Origin: Paracoccus haematequi
Lineage (GTDB): Bacteria > Pseudomonadota > Alphaproteobacteria > Rhodobacterales > Rhodobacteraceae
NCBI RefSeq assembly: GCF_900631945.1
Contig: NZ_UZWE01000046.1
Location: forward strand, 1-64,000
Length of the DNA stretch: 64,000 nucleotides
Direction: 5' to 3'
The notes beneath the pieces are model-generated. The model saw only the letters and a list, made by a program, of their open reading frames with translations, ran no database searches and was not told where the DNA came from. How positions within the stretch are numbered: the stretch's first letter is position 1; the number at the start of each line of letters is the position of its first letter. Of the stretch, positions 60,002 to 64,000 are shown piece after piece. Position numbers and translations under genes: made by a program.

Positions 60002-60011
60002 GGTTATCGCC

Positions 60012-60470
60012 ATGGCAGGCATGAAATCCCTGAAGAAACGCCGTCGCATCCAGGTGATCGTCGCGGCCGCCGTGGCCCTGGTGATCGCGGTCGGGCTGAT
60101 CGGATACGGCTTTCGCGACGGCATCAACCTGTACCGCTCGCCCATGCAGCTGGCCGAGGCCGCGCCAGATCCCGACGAATATTTCCAGCTGGGCGGGCTG
60201 GTGAAGGAAGGCTCGATCGTCAACCGCGACGGGGTAGAGTTCGATTTCGTCATCACCGACGGCGCGGCGGAAATTCCCGTCAGCTATGTCGGCCGCGACC
60301 CGCGTCCCGACCTGTTCACGGAAGGCCAAGGCACCATCGCGAAGGGATATTACCGCAACGGCCGCTTCGAGGCCCGCGATCTGCTGGCCAAGCATGACGA
60401 GACCTATATGCCGAAAGAGGTCATGGACACGCTGAAGGAAACCGGCGTGTATCAGGATCCGAACAGCTAG
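60012..60470 (+). CDS. ccmE: Cytochrome c maturation haem chaperone CcmE
   Basis: The 152-residue protein has an N-terminal membrane anchor (residues 14-32) and an OB-fold periplasmic domain. The haem-binding His128 is in HDETY, the equivalent of E. coli His130, with Tyr132 following. It passes haem from CcmC to CcmF. It lies about 11 kb from ccmF-ccmH, so the maturation genes are split in this genome. Confidence 0.94.
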   Translation: MAGMKSLKKRRRIQVIVAAAVALVIAVGLIGYGFRDGINLYRSPMQLAEAAPDPDEYFQLGGLVKEGSIVNRDGVEFDFVITDGAAEIPVSYVGRDPRPDLFTEGQGTIAKGYYRNGRFEARDLLAKHDETYMPKEVMDTLKETGVYQDPNS

Positions 60471-60543
60471 GGCGACATCGGCGGGGCGGACGCTGGCCGG
60501 CCGTTGAAGGCCCGGCGGTTGGCGACGGAAGGCGCATCGTTCG

Positions 60544-60563
60544 GCGAAGGCGAGGGCCTTCGC
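60544..60563. terminator. Hairpin between convergent ccmE and TetR genes
   Basis: GCGAAGGC (60544-60551) pairs with GCCTTCGC (60556-60563) around a 4-base loop. It sits just past the TetR stop and 73 bases after ccmE. No T run follows on either strand, so its efficiency is doubtful. Confidence 0.35.
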
Positions 60564-60566
60564 GCG

Positions 60567-61124
60567 TCAACTGTCAGGACAGCCATCGCTGTCCAACAAC
60601 CCGCCGATATCCGCGAACACCGCCTGCCATTCCGCATCCTCCAACGGCATGAAGCGCAGGAAATGCAGCAGGAACGCTCCTTCGCAGGCCAGGAAGGCCA
60701 GCCGCGCGCGGCGGCTTTCCGGGGTATCCGCATCCAGCCCCGCCAGCCTGTCCCGATACCACTGTCGGGTCGAGGCCAGATGCTCGGGCGTCTGCATCAG
60801 CCCCGCCATCAGGCTGGCGGCCTTGGTCATCGACACCTCGTCCGCCTCTCGCGTCGCCGCCAGATGCGCGCGGATCCGCTGCATCCCATCCGCATCGGGA
60901 CCGGCGACCGCCGCGAACTTCGCGTCATAGTCGCGGTTCCAGCGCGTGAACATCGCATCGATGATGTCGTCCTTGGTCCCGAAGGCGTATTGCACCCCGC
61001 CCTTGGTGATCCCGCAGGCGCGGGCCAGCGCGTCGATGGTCAGCGCCGAGGCCCCCTGGTTGCGGACGATCTCCTCGGCCGCGTCCAGCAGCCTTTCGCG
61101 GTCGATGCTGCGCGGTCTTGCCAT
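60567..61124 (-). CDS. TetR-family repressor of an MFS efflux gene
   Basis: The 185-residue regulator has an N-terminal TetR HTH (ALTIDALARACGITKGGVQYAF) and a ligand-binding C-terminal helix bundle. It is divergent from an MFS drug transporter, and a perfect palindrome lies in the 85-base gap, so local control of efflux is likely. Confidence 0.88.
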   Translation of the reverse strand: MARPRSIDRERLLDAAEEIVRNQGASALTIDALARACGITKGGVQYAFGTKDDIIDAMFTRWNRDYDAKFAAVAGPDADGMQRIRAHLAATREADEVSMTKAASLMAGLMQTPEHLASTRQWYRDRLAGLDADTPESRRARLAFLACEGAFLLHFLRFMPLEDAEWQAVFADIGGLLDSDGCPDS

Positions 61125-61142
61125 GTCGCCCCTTCCGTTTCC

Positions 61143-61154
61143 ATACGATCGTAT
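61143..61154. promoter_or_regulatory. Probable TetR operator
   Basis: ATACGATCGTAT is a perfect 12-base palindrome located 19 bases before the TetR start and 56 bases before the MFS start. TetR-family operators of this size and position are common; the assignment is by position. Confidence 0.6.
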
Positions 61155-61209
61155 TTAAACTGATCGCCTGCGACTCGCCACCCCGCCGCGCTTCATTTTC
61201 AGGTGAGAC

Positions 61210-62697
61210 ATGACCGCCCGTTCCCCCTGGCTTGTGCTGGCCATCGTATCGACCGCGCTGTTCCTGATCGTCATCGACATGACGGTGCTTTACACGGCGC
61301 TGCCGACATTGACGCGCGACCTGGACGCCTCGGCTACGGAGAAGCTGTGGATCGTCAATGCCTATTCGCTGGTGGTGGCCGGTCTGCTGCCGGGCGCGGG
61401 GGCGCTTGGCGACCGCTTCGGGCACCGGCGGATGTTCATGATCGGGCTGGTGATCTTCGGTCTGGCCTCGCTGGCGGCGGGGTTCGCGCCGTCCTCGGCG
61501 ATGTTGATCGCGGCGCGCGCGGCCCTGGCGGTGGGCGCGGCGGCGATGATGCCCGCCACGCTGTCGATCATCCGCCACAGCTTCGACGACCCCGATCAGC
61601 GCGCCCTGGCCATCGGCATCTGGGCGGCGGTGGCATCCGGCGGGGCGGCGCTTGGCCCGGTGATCGGCGGCGCGCTGTTGCAGCATTTCCACTGGGGCGC
61701 GGTATTCCTGATCAACCTGCCGGTGGTCCTGGCGGCGCTGCCGCTGACGCTGGCCTTCGTGCCCAGGGGCCAGGCCCACGGGCACCATCCCTTCGATCCG
61801 GTCGGATCGGTGCAGGCCCTGGTCGGGCTGGTCGGGCTGACGCTTGCGATCAAGGAGATCGCCAAGCCCGATCCCTCGGTCCTGGTGCTGGTCCTGTCCG
61901 CGACGGTGGGCGCGGCGGCCCTGGCGCTGTTCCTGCGCCGCCTTCGCCGCAGCGCCAGCCCGATGATCGACCTGACGCTGTTCCGCGACCCGCGCTTTTC
62001 GGGCGGCGTGATCGGGGCCGTCGTGTCCGCCGCAACGCTGCTGGGGGTCGAACTGGTCATCACGCAGCGCCTGCAACTGGTCCAGGGGATGACGCCGCTG
62101 CAAGCCGGGCTGTTCATCCTGCCTATTCCGCTGGCGGCTTTCGTGGCGGGGCCGGTCGCGGGCCTCCTGTTGGGCCGGGTCCGCGCGGGCGTCCTGCTGT
62201 CCGCGACACTGGCGATCAGCGGGACGGGCATCCTGATCTATTGGGCGGGTTTCGGCCAGACCTGGGTCGAGCTTGCCAGCTTCGCCATCATGGGCGCGGG
62301 CATCGGGGCGGCGATGACGGCGGCATCGTCCGCGATCATGCTGAACGCGCCCGCCGACCGGGCGGGCATGGCCGCCTCGGTCGAGGAAGTGTCCTATGAA
62401 CTGGGCGGCGCGCTTGGCATCGCCATGCTGGGCAGCCTGATGGCGGGCGTCTACAGCGCCAGCTTCGCGGCCGCAGGCGGATCGGGGGCCCAGGCGCGGG
62501 ATTCCCTGGACGGCGCCCTGGCCCTGGCCGCGACCCTGCCCGCGCCCCAGGCGGACACCCTGCTGGCCCTTGCCAATGCCGCCTTCGACCGCGCCACGGG
62601 CGCGGTGGCCCTTGCGGCGGGACTGGTGCTGCTGGGGGCGGCCTTGTGGATCGGCCGCATCAACCGCGCGGGCAGGACGATCCAGCAGAGCGCTTGA
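61210..62697 (+). CDS. MFS multidrug efflux transporter, DHA2 (14-TM) family
   Basis: The 495-residue transporter has about 14 hydrophobic helices, the loop motif LGDRFGHRRMFMIGL, and the N-terminal IVIDMTVLYTALPTL typical of the QacA/SmvA/EmrB group. It exports toxic cations or lipophilic compounds using the proton gradient. It is divergent from the TetR gene. Confidence 0.9.
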   Translation: MTARSPWLVLAIVSTALFLIVIDMTVLYTALPTLTRDLDASATEKLWIVNAYSLVVAGLLPGAGALGDRFGHRRMFMIGLVIFGLASLAAGFAPSSAMLIAARAALAVGAAAMMPATLSIIRHSFDDPDQRALAIGIWAAVASGGAALGPVIGGALLQHFHWGAVFLINLPVVLAALPLTLAFVPRGQAHGHHPFDPVGSVQALVGLVGLTLAIKEIAKPDPSVLVLVLSATVGAAALALFLRRLRRSASPMIDLTLFRDPRFSGGVIGAVVSAATLLGVELVITQRLQLVQGMTPLQAGLFILPIPLAAFVAGPVAGLLLGRVRAGVLLSATLAISGTGILIYWAGFGQTWVELASFAIMGAGIGAAMTAASSAIMLNAPADRAGMAASVEEVSYELGGALGIAMLGSLMAGVYSASFAAAGGSGAQARDSLDGALALAATLPAPQADTLLALANAAFDRATGAVALAAGLVLLGAALWIGRINRAGRTIQQSA

Positions 62698-62728
62698 CGC
62701 CCGGCAGGGCGCGGGGCAAGCAATCCCC

Positions 62729-64000
62729 ATGATCGACCTTCGCCCCGTGGCCCATCCGATCGGCAAGATCATCGTGACCCTGGGGGTTTCGATGCTGTCG
62801 CCGATGCTGGTGGACTGGTGGCACGGCGATCCGCATTGGGTCGTCTTTCTGCAATGCGCGGCGCTGACCACCGTCGCGGGCACGCTGGTCTCGGTCGCGA
62901 CCTGGGGCGATTACAAAAGCCTGTCGATCCAGCAGGCCTTCCTGCTGACCTCGGGCCTGTGGGCGGTGCTGCCGGTCTTCGGCGCCCTGCCCTTCATGCT
63001 GGGTCAGCCCGACGCCAGCTTCACCGACGCCTATTTCGAGGCGATGTCGGGCGTCACCACCACCGGCACCACCGCCTTTCCCGAACTGGACGGCCTGCCG
63101 CGCGGCACCCATCTGTGGCGCGCCATCCTGCACTGGATCGGCGGGCTGGGGATCGTCGTCGTCGCCATGGTGTTCCTGCCGATCATGAAGGTCGGCGGGA
63201 TGCAGTTCTTCCGGTCCGAGGGCTTCGACACCCTGGGCAAGATCATGCCCCGCGCCGGAGAGATCGCGGCCGAGATGACGCGGATCTACATCATGCTGAC
63301 CGGCTTCTGCACGATCACCTATCTGCTGCTGGGCATGAACGGCTTCGACGCCATCGTGCAAGCCTTCGGCACGGTGTCCACCGGGGGATTTTCCAACTAC
63401 GACGCCAGCTTCGGAGCTTTCCTGGGTCCGCTGGAATGGGCGGCGTCGTTCTTCATGATCCTGGCCTCGATCCCCTTCATCCGGCTGGTCCAGGGGATGC
63501 GGGGGGATTTCACGCCGATCTGGCGGGATCTGCAAATCCGCGCCTATCTGCGCTGGATACTCTCAGCCTGCGCGATCATCGTCGCCTATCGCGTGATCTT
63601 CCTGCGCCATCAGGGCAACATCGTCGACATCACGCGCGAGACGGTGTTCAACACGATCTCGACCTTTTCGGGCACCGGGTTCTTTTCCACGGACGTGATG
63701 ACCTGGGGCCACCTGCCCATCGCCATCCTGATCATCTGCGGGCTGATCGGCGGCTGCACCGGCTCGACCGCCTGTTCGGTCAAGGTGTTCCGCTATCTGG
63801 TGCTGTTCCAGGCTGTGCGCGCGCAGTTGCGCCGGATGCATTCGCCCCACCGGGTCTATGCCCTGCGCTACGAGGGCCGCCCGCTGGACCAGGACGTGAT
63901 CGATTCCGTGATGGCCTTCTTCACGCTGTTCATGCTGACCTTCGGGCTGCTGATCGTGGGCCTGTCGCTGACCGGCCTGCACCCCCGCACCGCCCTGACC
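62729..64000 (+). CDS. trkH: TrkH-family potassium uptake protein (partial, runs off the window)
   Basis: The frame stays open from the ATG at 62729 to the end of the window (424 codons). It has the TrkH/KtrB selectivity-type loops AMSGVTTTGTTAF, TVSTGGFSNYD, TFSGTGFFSTD and IGGCTGSTACS, each with the conserved filter Gly, and many membrane helices. It imports K+ with a cytoplasmic TrkA regulator, not seen here. The stop lies beyond the window. Confidence 0.93.
   Translation, partial: MIDLRPVAHPIGKIIVTLGVSMLSPMLVDWWHGDPHWVVFLQCAALTTVAGTLVSVATWGDYKSLSIQQAFLLTSGLWAVLPVFGALPFMLGQPDASFTDAYFEAMSGVTTTGTTAFPELDGLPRGTHLWRAILHWIGGLGIVVVAMVFLPIMKVGGMQFFRSEGFDTLGKIMPRAGEIAAEMTRIYIMLTGFCTITYLLLGMNGFDAIVQAFGTVSTGGFSNYDASFGAFLGPLEWAASFFMILASIPFIRLVQGMRGDFTPIWRDLQIRAYLRWILSACAIIVAYRVIFLRHQGNIVDITRETVFNTISTFSGTGFFSTDVMTWGHLPIAILIICGLIGGCTGSTACSVKVFRYLVLFQAVRAQLRRMHSPHRVYALRYEGRPLDQDVIDSVMAFFTLFMLTFGLLIVGLSLTGLHPRTALT

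Overview
The window looks like chromosomal DNA of a high-GC alphaproteobacterium of the Rhodobacteraceae, most like Paracoccus or a close relative. The evidence is the betI-betB-betA / choXWV arrangement, the hflK-hflC-htrA operon, a gene-transfer-agent type holin and GH108 endolysin pair, a one-protein indolepyruvate ferredoxin oxidoreductase, a bifunctional ispDF, and dense GC-rich coding with many 4-base ATGA or GTGA start/stop overlaps. The genus is an inference; no rRNA gene is present.

Region 1 (1-6850) is accessory DNA, visibly lower in GC than the rest and ending exactly at the 3' end of a tRNA-Ala(GGC). It holds the last codons of an IS630-type transposase, a 452-residue protein with all three signature motifs of a family A DNA polymerase palm/fingers but otherwise unrecognised, and a minus-strand operon. 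The operon encodes a nuclease-methylase fusion, a two-domain specificity subunit and a HEPN-like protein, and no HsdR motor gene is seen. I read it as a mobile defence module.

Region 2 (6851-34581) is core chromosome: tRNA-Ala and tRNA-Val; a patatin; prfB; an MgtC-like protein; PBP1A; an AmiC-type amidase; an aminotransferase; a DsbA-like protein; and a qorB/HxlR divergent pair with a visible operator. The choline-to-glycine-betaine module follows: BetI with its operator, BetB, BetA, and the divergent ChoXWV importer. After it come sqdB, a DUF2147 protein, hisA, a [2Fe-2S] ferredoxin, htrA-hflC-hflK, gor, rpiA and a PhoR-like kinase.

Region 3 (34578-46800): gamma carbonic anhydrase-like protein, gmk, a PAS protein, rnd, tgt, two Fe-S assembly genes, tpiA, then a c-di-GMP signalling cluster. 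In that cluster DUF3572, a haem-less H-NOX-like protein and an HNOBA-GGDEF cyclase form one operon, and a PleD-like cyclase with degenerate receiver domains is divergent from it. DUF983, Nudix and paaG-like genes follow.

Region 4 (46315-64000): ccmF-ccmH, the GTA-type lysis pair, the purL-ispDF-pgpA-cinA operon, a candidate small RNA with promoter and terminator, a LysR regulator divergent from the indolepyruvate oxidoreductase, murI, ccmE, a TetR/MFS efflux pair with a palindromic operator, and a trkH gene running off the end.

The strongest leads for something undescribed are the polymerase-like protein (271-1629), the nuclease-methylase / S / HEPN operon (2000-6248), and the haem-less H-NOX + HNOBA-GGDEF pair (40954-42476).
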